Shown piece after piece: positions 1 through 11,010 of a stretch of DNA of 64,000 nucleotides. This DNA comes from Caprella mutica. Its lineage: Eukaryota > Arthropoda > Malacostraca > Amphipoda > Caprellidae. The stretch's first letter is position 1. Each line of letters opens with the position of its first letter. Position numbers and translations under genes: made by a program. The notes beneath the pieces were generated by a model. It ran no database searches. It worked only from the letters and a program-made list of their open reading frames with translations, and was not told where the DNA came from. The stretch spans positions 1 to 64,000 of the forward strand of contig CANNZV010000856.1 in the NCBI GenBank assembly GCA_947561585.1, given 5' to 3'.

Positions 1-243
1 TGACTCTTTTCTCTGATAGTACATCATCATAGTGACTCTTTTCTCTGATAGTACATAATCACAGTGACTCTTTTCTCTCATAGTACATCATCACAGTGAC
101 TCTTTTCTCTAATAGAAAATCATCAAAGTGACTCTTTTTTCTAATAATACATTACCACAGTGACTCTTTTCTCTGATAGTACATCATCACAGTGACTCTT
201 TTCTCAGATAGTACATCATCACAGTGACTCTTTTCTCTGATAC
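1..243. repeat. 32-bp satellite array inside the hAT-like element
   Basis: About seven and a half units of a 32-bp repeat whose core is TGACTCTTTTCTCTGATAGT followed by a CATCATCACAG-like tail. Units differ by one to four substitutions. The array is cut by the window edge. The same unit fills 61010-62417. Confidence 0.9.
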
Positions 244-786
244 AGTGACTCACTGTACAAGTCCACACGCTTATAATTCGTCTATGTGTTTGGCAAATAC
301 TGGTTGTGATATCTAGGTATTACAAAATAATTAAATGCAATGTACTTAAATTGGTCAATATAACTCATAGTCTCATATATGTACATGATTGTATGTCAGA
401 ATATATAAATAATCATCACTTTCACATAAAATTATACAATATTTTGGTTTTCGATTCTATTGTTTGACAAACAATTTTCCAATATGTTGGACCTCTTCAA
501 ACTCTAGATTTTATCCAGTTTACTACTGTGTACGGGGCTGTAAATACATTTTTGGATGAGAAAAAGATTCAATTTTGTAGAGATTTTAGAACTAATCTTT
601 TAAAATCTCTTAACTGAAAGGAAAAATGTACTTTGCAAAGTACTTTTTACTTGGGAAGTAACAAGTACTTGTAAAAAGTACTTCTAAGTAATTATTCAAA
701 GTACTTTTCAAAAAGTACTTGAAGTACTTACTTGTTACTTAGTACTTTAACTTGGTACTTGGGAAGTACAATCCCGCCCATCTCTG
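1..786. mobile_element. hAT-like non-autonomous element, right part (left end outside window)
   Basis: This is a partial copy of the complete element at 60755-62896. It opens inside a 32-bp satellite. It continues through a unique segment (about 244-600) that matches 62412-62690 with small indels, then a subterminal zone (about 620-770) crowded with AAGTACTT-type palindromes. It ends at 786 with GCCCATCTCTG, the inverted form of the CAGAGATGGGC start of the other copy. The left end and the matching target duplication lie outside the window, so the boundary is set only on the right. It has no coding capacity. Assignment to hAT rests on the CAGAGATGGGC terminus and the 8-bp duplication of the sister copy. 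Confidence 0.75.
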
Positions 787-1009
787 CTCTTATGTCATGC
801 AGATATAGGTTTTTTCTATTCTAAACTTGAATAATTTTGTATTCAATTAGTTAACCGATTTGTCATATTTTCGTTTGAATCGGCTTCATAATGTTTGGGA
901 ATTTATTTGATTGTTAATAAAGCACATACATCTTATATAAGTTTTAAATTGCTATCCTAGATATTATCTAAATATTATGAATAATAAAATTTAATATTCT
1001 ATAATATTA
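787..1009. other. non-coding AT-rich spacer
   Basis: No ORF, RNA motif or repeat structure that I can support. Confidence 0.5.
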
Positions 1010-1380
1010 ATCAAATTAATTAAAGGTTAAATATATTAATTAAATGTTAATTAAATTAATATAATGTTGATTAAAATAATACATTTTTTAATTAAATTAA
1101 TAAAAATAGTAATTATTAATCAATAAAAATTATTAATTAAATTAATAAAATATTAATATTATTTAAATTAATAAAATATTAATTATAAATTAAATTAATA
1201 AATAATTATTTAAATTAATAAATTGTTAATTAATTTAATATATATATTAATTAAAGTAATGAATTGTTAATTAAATTTATAAAAATATTAATTAATTTAA
1301 TAAAAATATTAATTAAATTTATAAAAATATGAATTAATAAAAAATTATTTATTTATCAAATAAATATTATAATTAATACT
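1010..1380. repeat. ATTAA-rich low-complexity tract
   Basis: About 370 bp made almost only of A and T, dominated by irregular copies of ATTAATTAAATTAATAAA. The many TTAA tetramers make it a likely target for TTAA-specific elements. Nothing coding. Confidence 0.8.
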
Positions 1381-1555
1381 CAATGCGAGTGTAGGTTCAG
1401 TAACTGTCTATTTACAAGCCAGCAGCTCGCACTTGTGTGACCGGGTGAAGCGAGTCGAGCTTCTTGCATGCGAGTACAGTGGGACAGATGCTGTCCACTG
1501 TCACGACAGTAGGTAACTCGCACCGTGTAACAAGGCCTTAAAGGCCTAGACTTAT
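1381..1555. other. GC-richer patch with imperfect hairpin, possible MITE end
   Basis: A sharply bounded patch richer in G and C follows the AT tract. It holds an imperfect inverted repeat, ACAGTGGGACAG then ATG then CTGTCCACTGT (about 1477-1502), and ends in AAGGCCTTAAAGGCCT, which contains a TTAA. This could be the right end of a TTAA-target MITE whose left end is lost in the AT tract, but no left end was found. Confidence 0.3.
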
Positions 1556-2068
1556 AATATCTCTAACTTTTCATCAAAAATGTTATCTAGCAAAAATTTA
1601 CATAGATAATATATTAGTAGGTATAAAAAACAAAGAAAATTATTTTACTCTTTATAGCTAGCTAGGATATGTCCAAAAATTATGAATAGGTACATTTTCT
1701 CTCTCCAAAGGAACCTAGTTTAAATGTAATTTGTTAAAATCTATTTTTTTTAAATACCTAGGTACCAGATTGCCGGTTGGCTGCTTGGTACTTAGGTAAG
1801 ATGGCTTATTGACAAACTTAAAGTTGAAAAATGTTAGTTTACACTTAGCCTATTTTACGTTTGTACCTACAATGAATTTATTAAACACTCAAATGACCAT
1901 TATCTAAGAAACAAACCTGATTGTCTATTGTAAAAGGTTATTTTAAGCACATTTCGAGGAATGAAATTTTCAATAAAAATTCTTATTTAATCAGATAAAT
2001 GCAAAATTGTCTCAAATCCTTCAGTCACCTTTGCTCTACTGATGGATTTGAAGGCTATTTAGTAGAAT
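1556..2068. other. non-coding spacer
   Basis: No gene or repeat structure recognised. Confidence 0.5.
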
Positions 2069-2268
2069 ATTATTAGTGAATAGAGTGTAAAACGTCATAA
2101 AAACATAATTTTATTTATGTTAATTTCCATGAAAATGCACATTTAACTGAATAATAGCAAAGTTCTTATTTGAAAAAATGGAAACACCATGATGTGACGT
2201 CATTTTGTCGCATGACTCACGTCTATGTAGTATTTTCGGATGTTCCAATATTGTACTTAGCATACTTG
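2069..2268. repeat. dispersed repeat, copy 1
   Basis: About 200 bp aligning in the same orientation with 51037-51224. Both run from a GTGAATAGAG motif through a TTTTATTTAnGTTAATTTC block to TGTTCCAATATTGTACT. No target duplication or termini were resolved and nothing is coding, so it is an undefined old interspersed repeat. This copy contains TGACGTCA; the other copy has a diverged form. Confidence 0.6.
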
Positions 2269-2575
2269 CCAATGGTGAGAAAATAGTAGTGAAAATTATG
2301 TATTAATGTCAGTTTCTCATCTTCAGTGATATATGGAAAATAATATAATAATGATAAAAATTTAATTTTTTTATTGTTTTTTTCTTGTATGACCGAAGAT
2401 GTGAAACTGACCGATAACTCGTAACTTACCCTAGTGACTTGCTTCAATACATGTGAAATAACTGTCAAGAGTAATACTATTAAAACGTTGAAATTATAAA
2501 AAAGTATATGTAGAGGAAAGTTTATCAAAATCAAAACAAATGGAAATGTTAATTAATATTAATAATGCATTGCAG

Positions 2576-3357
2576 ATCGGGGCTCCTGAAAATGAAGATC
2601 AACTCTCCTACACGGAATCATCTTACAAGTCATGCTGGTTGAAAGGAATAGCTACAACTCACAAAAAATGGTAAGTGGGAATAATTGGATAATTTTAAAG
2701 TTAAAACCATTTGCATTTAGCTACTTTGATGTAAATGAAAGCATATAGAAAACCTTTCCTTATTAATTGGTTAAAGTGAATTAAGTTTAGTGTTCGTTTA
2801 TATCTCGAGTTCTCGACCCTATTCTTTTAAAGCTGATAGAGATCTATGTAAATAAATGAAATAAAGTTTCAAGAAATGTAGCTATCATGCTAGTATTACT
2901 ACAATGTCAGAAAGATTAGGTATATATCATGATGTAACTGTTTAAATTATCAGCCATCTCTTGAAATTTTTATTGCAATTCAAAGTTTAAGCATTTATTC
3001 TATTAGAGGACTACTCTATTCACCAAAATAGATTTAAATTCTTATAATTTTTGCAGGTCAACTGGACTCTCCAATCATCACGGCTCCCCATCTTCACTAT
3101 TAATGAACCACTCCCCATCCTTGGGGAGAAGTTTCCCCAATGTGGCAAGTGGGAGCAGATCTTCCCCACTGATGTCCAAAGAACTGCCAAATAAGAGATT
3201 CAACAGCTTGAGTCGCTTCCACAACCCAATAACCGATGAGATTGCCCGCCTAACCAAAGAAAGAAAGAGTCTACTCATTTCACACGGCCAGGACAGTTCC
3301 ACTGTGAAAAGTATTGACCAAACTATCAATAAGTTGCTTGATGCATCTGGTGTGTGA
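2576..3357 (+). CDS. 3' end of an unidentified host gene (two terminal exons)
   Basis: Two exons join in frame: 2576-2670 (after TTGCAG, before GTAAGT) and 3057-3357 (after TTTTTGCAG, ending in TGA). The intron is 2671-3056, and the split codon gives Trp. The visible product is 131 residues of a C-terminus. The middle is rich in Ser, Pro and Asn and probably disordered. The last ~40 residues contain the amphipathic pattern DEIARLTKERKSLL followed by IDQTINKLL, a likely short helix or coiled coil. That tail loosely recalls the C-terminal helices of centrosomal or ciliary proteins such as CEP120, but this is a memory-based hint and I give no name. Upstream exons were not found. An AATAAA at 3468-3473 is a plausible cleavage signal. 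Confidence 0.7.
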
Positions 3358-3374
3358 ATTTCTCTAACTAAAGG

Positions 3375-3580
3375 GCTGTACACACGTAGGGTTTTTTAAG
3401 TCTTTCCATCACACTTTTTCGAAGTTCCTTCTACTTTTCCCTCGAAACTTTTGAATTATACGAGAAAAATAAATAATAATTAATATCGTTTTTCCTTATG
3501 ATTAAAAAGTCTCATGGAAAAAGTAGGAGCTTAGAAAAAGTCTGGTGGATAGACTTGAAAAACCCTGAGTTTGTACAGGC
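3375..3580. mobile_element. foldback MITE downstream of host gene
   Basis: Two arms of about 57 bp, 3375-3431 and 3524-3580, are inverted copies at roughly 80% identity, starting GCTGTACAnAC and ending TTGTACAGGC. The loop is AT-rich. No convincing target duplication is visible and there is no coding capacity. It directly abuts the mariner-type transposase, whose left terminal repeat is missing. The host gene's only obvious poly(A) signal lies in this loop. Confidence 0.65.
3468..3473 (+). promoter_or_regulatory. candidate poly(A) signal AATAAA
   Basis: First canonical AATAAA after the stop codon at 3357, 111 bp downstream, in a run of AT-rich sequence. It sits in the loop of the foldback MITE, so transcript termination may be element-derived. 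Not confirmed. Confidence 0.4.
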
Positions 3581-3597
3581 AGACTATCAAAAAAAAA

Positions 3598-4617
3598 ATG
3601 TCAGACAAAAGAGAAGCCATTATTGCTCTACACCGTGCCGGGAAATCAGATTCTGTCATTTCAAAGACTCTCTCAATAGCGAGATCGACTGTTTGGAAGT
3701 GTGTGAAGCGTTTTAATGAGAGAGGAGACTTGACTGATCGTCCAAGAAGTGGTAGACCACGCTCACAACGCACCAAACAACTGATAAAATGTGCCCGAGA
3801 GAAGATCAGGAGGAACCCGAAAAGTTCAATACGATTGTTAGCCAAAACAGCTAATGTGAGTCCCAGAACAATGAGAAGAGTTGTCAAAGAAGACCTAAAG
3901 ATGTCCTCTTTCACCCTCCAAAAGAGACAGACTCTGTCAGAAGCTGTAAAGAAAAAGAGATTGGAGAGAAGCAAAGCACTTCTGAGAGAATTGAAGTCTG
4001 GCACGGCTGGTGAAATTGTTTGGTCTAACGAAAAAATTTTCACAGTGGAAATGGCTCACAACCGGAGGAATGACAGAATAATTGGTAAAAGTGCAAAAGA
4101 CATCCCATACAACCAAAAAACTGTCCACAGAACCATGAAACCTGCTTCAGTAATGGTCTGGGCCGCCGTTTCAGAAACTTGGAGATCTCCTTTAATTTTT
4201 GTGGAACAAGGCGCCAAAATCAATGCTAAATGTTATACTGAGAATATTTTGACGCCAATGTTGGAGTCAGCTAAGGATCACTTTGGTAATGACACTCTAT
4301 GGACATTTCAGCAAGACGGCACGACTTTACATACTGCAAATGTCACTCAAAACTGGTGCCATGACCATCTTCCACGGTTTTGGTTCTAAGAAATGTGGCC
4401 TCCCTGCTCCCCAGATGGTAATCCTATGGACTTTTCGGTATGGTCCATTCTTGAATCAAAGGCCTGTGGTAAATTTCATCGCAGTGTGGATGATTTAAAG
4501 CGTTCGCTCCAGAGATCTTGGAAGGAAATTTCACAAGAACAGTTGCGTGCCGCAGTAGGAGGAGTTCGGAGGAGATTTGAGGCTGTTATTAAAAACAAGG
4601 GGGCTCATTTTGAATAA
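3598..4617 (+). pseudogene. Tc1/mariner-type (DD37D-like) transposase with one in-frame stop
   Basis: An almost complete transposase reading frame of 339 codons starts at ATG 3598 (SDKREAIIALHRAGKSDSVI). It is interrupted only by TAA at 4387-4389, after which the same frame resumes to 4617. The N-terminal paired-like HTH occupies about residues 5-60 and includes GRPR. In the DDE domain, the first Asp is replaced by Asn (WSNEKIF, residue 144). The second is FQQD240, and the third is D278 in SPDGNPMD. The 37-residue spacing points to the DD37D/maT-like branch of IS630-Tc1-mariner. The right terminus ends at 4740 with ACGCCCCACCCTG followed by TA. No left terminal repeat was found. Two independent lesions make it inactive. 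Confidence 0.85.
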
Positions 4618-4713
4618 ATTTATGATTTTTGAATTCTTAAAACCCCTATGTAATAATACATAACTGTAAATTGTTAAATATATTTTTCGTTGGATTATAA
4701 TATGCACTTTCAT

Positions 4714-4742
4714 TTGCTTCCAAACTTACGCCCCACCCTGTA
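4714..4742. repeat. right terminal repeat of the mariner-type element plus TA
   Basis: TTGCTTCCAAACTTACGCCC followed by CACCCTG, then the TA target dinucleotide. In inverted form it begins CAGGGTGGGGCG, as in many mariner-like termini. The partner is absent upstream. Confidence 0.55.
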
Positions 4743-4847
4743 TATACTGAACAGAATTGTATGCGGTTTGCAGAATAATGATCGTAGACCTTAGTTCTAT
4801 AATATTATGTAATAAACTCATTTTTTTCCGGAGCCTGGAGAGGACCT
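4743..4847. mobile_element. right-end fragment of a TTAA-target MITE
   Basis: About 105 bp nearly identical to 11507-11611, including the inner GCGGTTTGCAG and the end GCCTGGAGAGGACCT followed by TTAA (4848-4851). Its left part is missing and replaced by the mariner-type element, which apparently inserted at a TA inside this MITE. Confidence 0.7.
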
Positions 4848-4851
4848 TTAA

Positions 4852-5886
4852 GTGTTTCCTTATAAACTGTACTATAATGATATAAAGTCATGAACGACGA
4901 AGTGAATCTGTTTTAACACTTTATTCATATCATCGGTCACTTGACCGACAAAGTGAAATACGATATCTCTTCATCGGCCATAAAAAAATAATCTTTTTCT
5001 TATTCATTAATTCCACTGCATTAATCAATTAAAAACATTGCTAATATTACCGTGAAGCTTTAAACCTAATGAAGTGAATGCTTACTTATATAGGATATAT
5101 TGCGTTATCATATGTATATTAGGTATTTGTTATTTTTCAATAAAAGTGATATCAAAGTTATTTTTTGTTTATTATTCCATGAAAACATTTTCTATACTTT
5201 TCTAATTAGGTAGGTATTTAAATTTTTCTAGAGTGAAAATGATAACCGAAGTATAGCATTAGCGTATAGTATTTCAGAGGAACACACGTACCGAGGTGTA
5301 AAATTCCTCCCAAGCCTCACCTCAAAAAACCATAGGTTTGACCCCAATATTAATGCAACTTATTTTAGAAACCTAAAAATGAATCTAGATCGTTATTTAT
5401 AGAGTTTTCTTTGTCTTTTTCCAAAATTTCAGTGCTTTATAAATGTATTTTACTCAATAGGTACCTAACTTGGTTGCTCAGCCTCACAGTAGGTATCGCT
5501 TCAAGTATTTGTTTTATAGTTTGTAACATCATTATTTGTGCCTTTAATCACATGCATTAATAATTTTTATTAATGATATTTCCGTCTGCTTTTTGATGAA
5601 TTTTTGTCATCTCTTTTTTTCACTTTGTAAAATTTGTATTAGAATTCACAGAAAACTGGTTCAATGTGCCGTTGCTAATTATTTTCATCTAGTTTTATCA
5701 TTCTAAATTACACCATATATTTCAATTACTGTGCATCAGGCAGACATCTCCAATAAATGTGCTTTTCTCTGGGCCGATTTTCTTTCACACCCAGATTTGG
5801 TAGGAACGCGCAGTCTCACAACATCACTTTCTCATTTTTTACAGATTTATAACTATAAGAACCAACAGTAATACTAAACTTTAAAA
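4852..5886. other. non-coding spacer upstream of pogo-like transposase
   Basis: No gene seen. ATCGGTCACTT at 4932-4942 is the inverse of AAGTGACCGAT at 8901-8911, so the pogo-like element could extend this far on both sides. Exact termini were not found. Confidence 0.35.
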
Positions 5887-8151
5887 ATGGCTCCAAATAA
5901 ATTTAAAGATAAATATAACGAGAAGTCAATGTTAGAAGCTGTTGCTGAAGTTAATAACAAAATGTTGAGTCAACGGCAGGCTGCAGATAAGTATGGAGTG
6001 CCTCAATCCACCATAGCTGATAGAGTCTCCGGTCGATATGCTCCAGCAATTCTAACAGGAGGTTTGTGTATTATAAAGACTTTCTGGCAACCTATGTTTT
6101 TTCACGTTTCAAGAATCATTTATTTCATTTACAGGGCAAAAGAGAAAGTTGTCTAAGGAACAAGAAAAGAGATTGATCAAATTCATGAAGTATCGAGCAC
6201 GTATAGGAAATGGAGTTACAAGGCCTGCTATAGTAAATCTCATAAAAGACGTGCTGGATAAGGCTGAAAGAGATTCGGATCAAAATTTCACCAATTATGA
6301 TCGTTTATTTAGATTTAATATGCCATCCAAGAGCTGGGTCCATAGATTTGTTACAAGACACAGAGATGAAGTATCTGTGAGGACACCAGAGCAACTAGGC
6401 CACATGAGAAAGAAGGTTTCAGAGAAGGATATGAGGGATTGGTTTTCAAACTTGGAAAATTTTCTTTTATCAGAGCATCAAATCATAGCGAAAGATTTTT
6501 TCATTCCTCAGAACTCTCAGCGTATCTTCAACCTATATGAAACAGGATTCCCTCTTGCTCCTGGTAATAAATTGAAAGTTGTGTCCGAGAAGGGAAGTAA
6601 AAATGTTTATAACGTATCTAGTGAATCAAAAGACCAGATTACGGTGTTGGGTTGTTGTTCAGCCAGTGGTGTTTGTAAGAAGCCTTTTGTGATATTTCCA
6701 GGAATTCGTCCTTCTTACAACTTATGGCAAGTAAACCCAGATAACTACGATGTTGGATACTCACCTAATGGGTGGATATCAAGTGATGCGTTTTTTGGCT
6801 GGTTTGCGAATTTGTTCTACTCTTCCATCAAAGATTCGGTTGAATTTCCTGTAATTGTTTTTATGGATGGTCATAGCACGCATATTAACGTTGCCGTGGC
6901 AGAGTTTTGTAGAAACAATTCGATTATTTTGTTTTGCTTCTTGCCTCATGCGTCACATATCATGCAACCACTTGATACAAGTGTATATGGGCCACTTAAA
7001 AAGTATTGGAACACAGCCGTTAACGACTTCAAATGCAACTATAATCAAATGATGAGTAAGAATTGTTTCTTTACTGTTTTCAATGGTGCATGGGACAAGT
7101 GTAAGAGAAACATGCAAACTATAATTTCAGGATTTCGTAAAGCTGGTTTGATTCCTTACGACCCCAACGCAATTGATTACTCGAAATTAATTAATGAGGA
7201 AAATGCAGCGAGAGAATTCAACAAAGAAGTACCGTATGACACAGCCCAACAAAGTCTTGCATTCATGAGGGCTCTGAAACTATTTGATAAATATCTTACT
7301 GCTAGCAATATCGAACAGTTCAGAACCAGGTACAGCGAGGGATATGATATCGAAGACAGGACTGATAAAAGTCAGATGTACTCTATATACAGAGAACTAA
7401 AGGAATTGACAGAAGGTAAAGATGACTGCACATTGACAGAACTGACAGTCAACAACGCTCAAATTCCTTCTGCTGCTGCACTTATTACGGAATCTATTAC
7501 CAGCGAAGAAGTAATAGAAGACTGCAATGAACCTGACAATTCAATTGAGGATAATGATCCACCTCTTGAACGAAATATAAACAATATTTCCACAATTGAA
7601 ATTCCCATGCCCACCACATTTTCTGCACCCGACGAAGAAGGAATAATCATCATTCAGAGGGAGAGTACTCCAAATAAGGATTCAACTAGATCGGAAACTT
7701 TTAATAATTCTACAAATCCCCGGTTTTATGGGAACTGGGAATATTCCCCATTTAAGAAATATCTAAAGATTGATGAAAGTGTCGTAATGTCAAGAAAGGA
7801 AACAAGAAGTAAACCCAATCGTCCCCTGCTATAAGTGGCTCAGATTACTTTAAGAGTTTAGTTGATAAGCAAGAGAAGAAGGAATCAGAATTACGAAAGA
7901 AAAAAGAAAGACAAGAAGAAAGAAATAAGAAAAAACATGAAAAACTGACGAAAGGGAAAAAGACTGTAGTATGCTCTCAGCAAAGAGAGAGCATCGAAAT
8001 TGTATATGATGATGACTCAGATGATGATAACGCTATCGAAAATTCAAACGAATGTCATGCATGTGGAGGAGATGAAAATCAAGAGGACGCAGATGCCTGG
8101 ATGGGATGTAGCAGAGATGATGAAGAAGAGATTTATATGCAAATATTGTAA
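5887..8151 (+). pseudogene. pogo-like transposase, spliced, with frameshifted C-terminal extension
   Basis: Exon 1 is 5887-6061. A 73-nt GT..AG intron (6062-6134) leads to exon 2, open to 7834, giving 624 residues. Domains: a pipsqueak-type HTH (about residues 13-55, with SQRQAADKYGVPQSTI), a CENP-B-like DNA-binding segment (about 64-145), then DDE_1 (about 185-360). The second Asp is FMD303GHSTHI and the third is QPLD339. The first is replaced: NLYETG (residue 193) stands where the family has a DETG motif. A different frame carries on from 7837 to 8151, encoding a Lys/Glu-rich helix, an Asp-rich stretch and a CHACGG..WMGC zinc-like tail typical of these proteins. That implies a small indel near 7820. 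The catalytic loss and frameshift suggest a dead copy. Confidence 0.75.
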
Positions 8152-8546
8152 TAAATCAAACAAAAAGATAAATGTGATGAATATATATGATCTTGATCTA
8201 TAGTTACGTGTGTGATAGTATATATGTAGTGACTCGTGATATCTATATATATCATTATATCTAGTTAGTATCTTCTTTTATTTATTAATTCCGGTGAGCC
8301 GTATCACGGAATATTTGTCATAAAATATCATTAAGGATACATACATATGACACAATTTTATTTATCATTCATTTTATATATTGAGTTTATTTATACAAAA
8401 CATGTAGGTACCTTATTATTAGTTGATTTATAATAGGGAATAAACTATAAAAAAAACATATTTAATTGGTATTATTAACCATCATCAAATTCATAATTTA
8501 GATATAACGAAAAGAAGGTGACGAATCATTGAATTTCATTTCGAAA

Positions 8547-8738
8547 CTGACCGATCATGTGAATATCTTAAATGAAATCTGACCGATCATGTGAATATCT
8601 TAAATGAAATCTGACCGACCATGTAAATTTCTGAAATGAATTCTGACCGACCATGTGAATTTTTGAAATGAATTCTGACCGACCATGTGAATTTCTCAAA
8701 TGAAATCTGACCGAAGTTGTGAATTCCGTTGATTAATG
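8547..8738. repeat. 32-bp tandem repeat, six copies
   Basis: GACCGA recurs exactly every 32 bp at 8549, 8581, 8613, 8645, 8677 and 8709. Each unit has the form CTGACCGAnCATGTGAAT then TTnnnAAATGAA. The array lies 0.4 kb past the pogo-like coding end and may belong to that element's 3' non-coding region. Confidence 0.85.
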
Positions 8739-9751
8739 AAAGTCATAATATTGACATTTTTACACCAAAAATGGATACCTTTGTACGATCGTCCTTTATT
8801 TTATCTGTTAAATGAACATTCTGGCAATACTCTTCAATTTTCAAAATATTGTCAAGGCTCTGCGTTTTGGTTTAATGAGTGAATAAAGAGTATTAGGGTG
8901 AAGTGACCGATAGATCGACACTTACCCTATATGTAATTTCATCTGGACATATGAGATAATTTTGTTTACCTTTTTAAATAATCAATTTTTTTTTGGCGAA
9001 AGTGTTGTTCGACGAATATGTCGTGCGGCGAATGGACCGGTCACCCTGTCCCTCGAGTCGAACTGTTGTAATTTGGATTATGTATTATCTTTTATAATAT
9101 TTACCATATTTATATTTTTTACCGCTACTTGCAGTAGCTTCAACTACGAGGTTATAGATTCTTGTGCTAGCTAAGCTCGTAGGCTTCATTTACTATCACC
9201 TCTTCATTTTCCTCTTCCATCCGTGAGTGCAACCACTGCAGTACTTGTGCCCCTTTTTGTCAGATTCCTTGTTAAGTGACTGCCTTTACAGAGTAGTATT
9301 TTTGCATCCATTAGCTTTGTCACCGACGGTGGTTCGTGGATTTATTCATGCAGCTACTTTACTTTCTTACTGCTTCTTCCAGTCCTTTTTCTATAATTTA
9401 TTTTTGAAGTCGTCGATATAGTCGAAATGGCAGAAAGCTGACGTTAAATCCTGTACTAAAATAAATTAAAACAACTGTATTTTAGGATATTTGCCGTTAA
9501 CTTATGCCCTTATTTAAAACACCTTGAAATTTTTCTGTATTATAGATATTAGGTAGTTATGGGCTTTTTTTGTGGTCATTTTTCATTGCGGGAATTTATC
9601 CTTGTGGGCATTTTTCCTGTGATTTTTTTTTCTGTGTGCATTTTTCCTGTGGGCTTCTTTCCGGGAACCCTTTAAAAATAGGTAGGTAACGGTTGTCTAA
9701 GTCAGTTTATTTTTTAGCATCTAAGTTTTTTCTTAATATAAATTTATAATA
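8739..9751. other. non-coding spacer
   Basis: No supported gene. About 9555-9665 has irregular repeats of a TTTTTCCTGTGGGCAT-like motif. The short ORFs here show no recognisable protein. Confidence 0.5.
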
Positions 9752-10404
9752 GGCCCCCTTCACACTTGCGTTTCTCAACGCAAAGAAAAAACTCATCCTG
9801 AGTTGTGTTCACATTTGCGTTTCACGCTGCATGAAAAAAGCTCATCTTGAAATTTTTCAGGGAAAAAAAGTAATTTGGCATGATAGGGTATGTTTTGAAT
9901 TATCTAACAGTTCCACATTTTCGATCATCCACAAATATCTAGTGAAAATGTCATATTAATTAGTATATACTTTTTCCTATATGATCGAATATGAGAATTC
10001 CGATAATTCATAACTAACCTAACTATTACAACTCATATCACTTGTGATCATGTCCTGAATTGCCAGGGACCTTTGTTACGTGGGTAGTAAATGATATTCA
10101 TTGTAGTCAATAATAAATTCATTTTTCGTCATATTTTCGTCAAAAGTATTTTGTATGTATGCAATACCAGTAGAAAAAAAACGCTAATGTGAACGGTGCA
10201 ATAGATAATTCGTATCCTGGTCCTGCTAAATTTCTAGCGTTTAAAATCCTTCTGGCATTTTAGAAGGAATTAAACTGAATTATGTTGCGTAAAAAAAACG
10301 TGAAAAAAAACCAAAGTGTGAAGGGTTCCGCTAAAATCAGCTAAACTTTCTGCAATGAGCTTTTTTCGCGCGGCGTTGAGAAACGCAATTGTGTCAAGGG
10401 GGTC
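9752..10404. mobile_element. MITE with GGCCCCCTTCACACTTGCG ends
   Basis: The left end GGCCCCCTTCACACTTGCGT runs on into TTCTCAACGC. The right end, read in reverse, gives GACCCCCTTGACACAATTGC and then the same TTCTCAACGC, so the terminal inverted repeats are at least 30 bp with a few mismatches. Internal blocks (GAAAAAAGCTCAT) are repeated inverted near both ends. No coding capacity. The target duplication is not clear. The termini resemble those of the MITE at 52934-53129. Confidence 0.7.
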
Positions 10405-11010
10405 ATATAAAATGTCCTACACCTCAAAAGTTTATGGGCGTACTTTAATTATAGGTATACCTTATAAAAATGATAGTTTTTCTATATCTTTAACCTATTT
10501 AGAATTTACTCATATCGATGAATTTAAACTTCAGATTTGCTACCATAAAGTTAATAAGGATTGTATGATTTTTTTATAGTGATTTAAAAGATTAAGTAAA
10601 AGATTTTTGTGAAGCATTTCATCATCTGCATCTTCTTTTCTGTCAAACCAACTATAGAAATTCCACAGTCTGTTAGTACATATTTTTATGTTTCTTTAAT
10701 AATCTATTATCTTATAGTTATATATTAACAGAAAAAGGATCTGTGCTGACATTTATTTCCTAAAACTAAGTTTCAAATTTTCATATTTCTATTAAATCTC
10801 ATAAAATATCCATAAGGTCGATAAGGATTAGGTAGTAATTAAAAAAACTATGACAAAAGTATGTTTCTATTTATAATAATTTTGTTTTTAGCGTTTTTCC
10901 ACCCACATTTAATTTCTCATAATGTTTTATTCATTTTTGTGGATGTTACCACGACTTTTCATTTTATCGGATCCAACCATCCAGTTGAATGGTCAAGTCT
11001 CGTGACTTAA
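10405..11010. other. non-coding spacer
   Basis: AT-rich with no supported gene or repeat. A 74-codon ORF spanning the MITE edge has no recognisable content. Confidence 0.5.

Noticed and set aside
1010..1380. Replication origin or scaffold attachment region in the AT tract
   Set aside because: Base composition alone cannot support it; it looks like low-complexity expansion.
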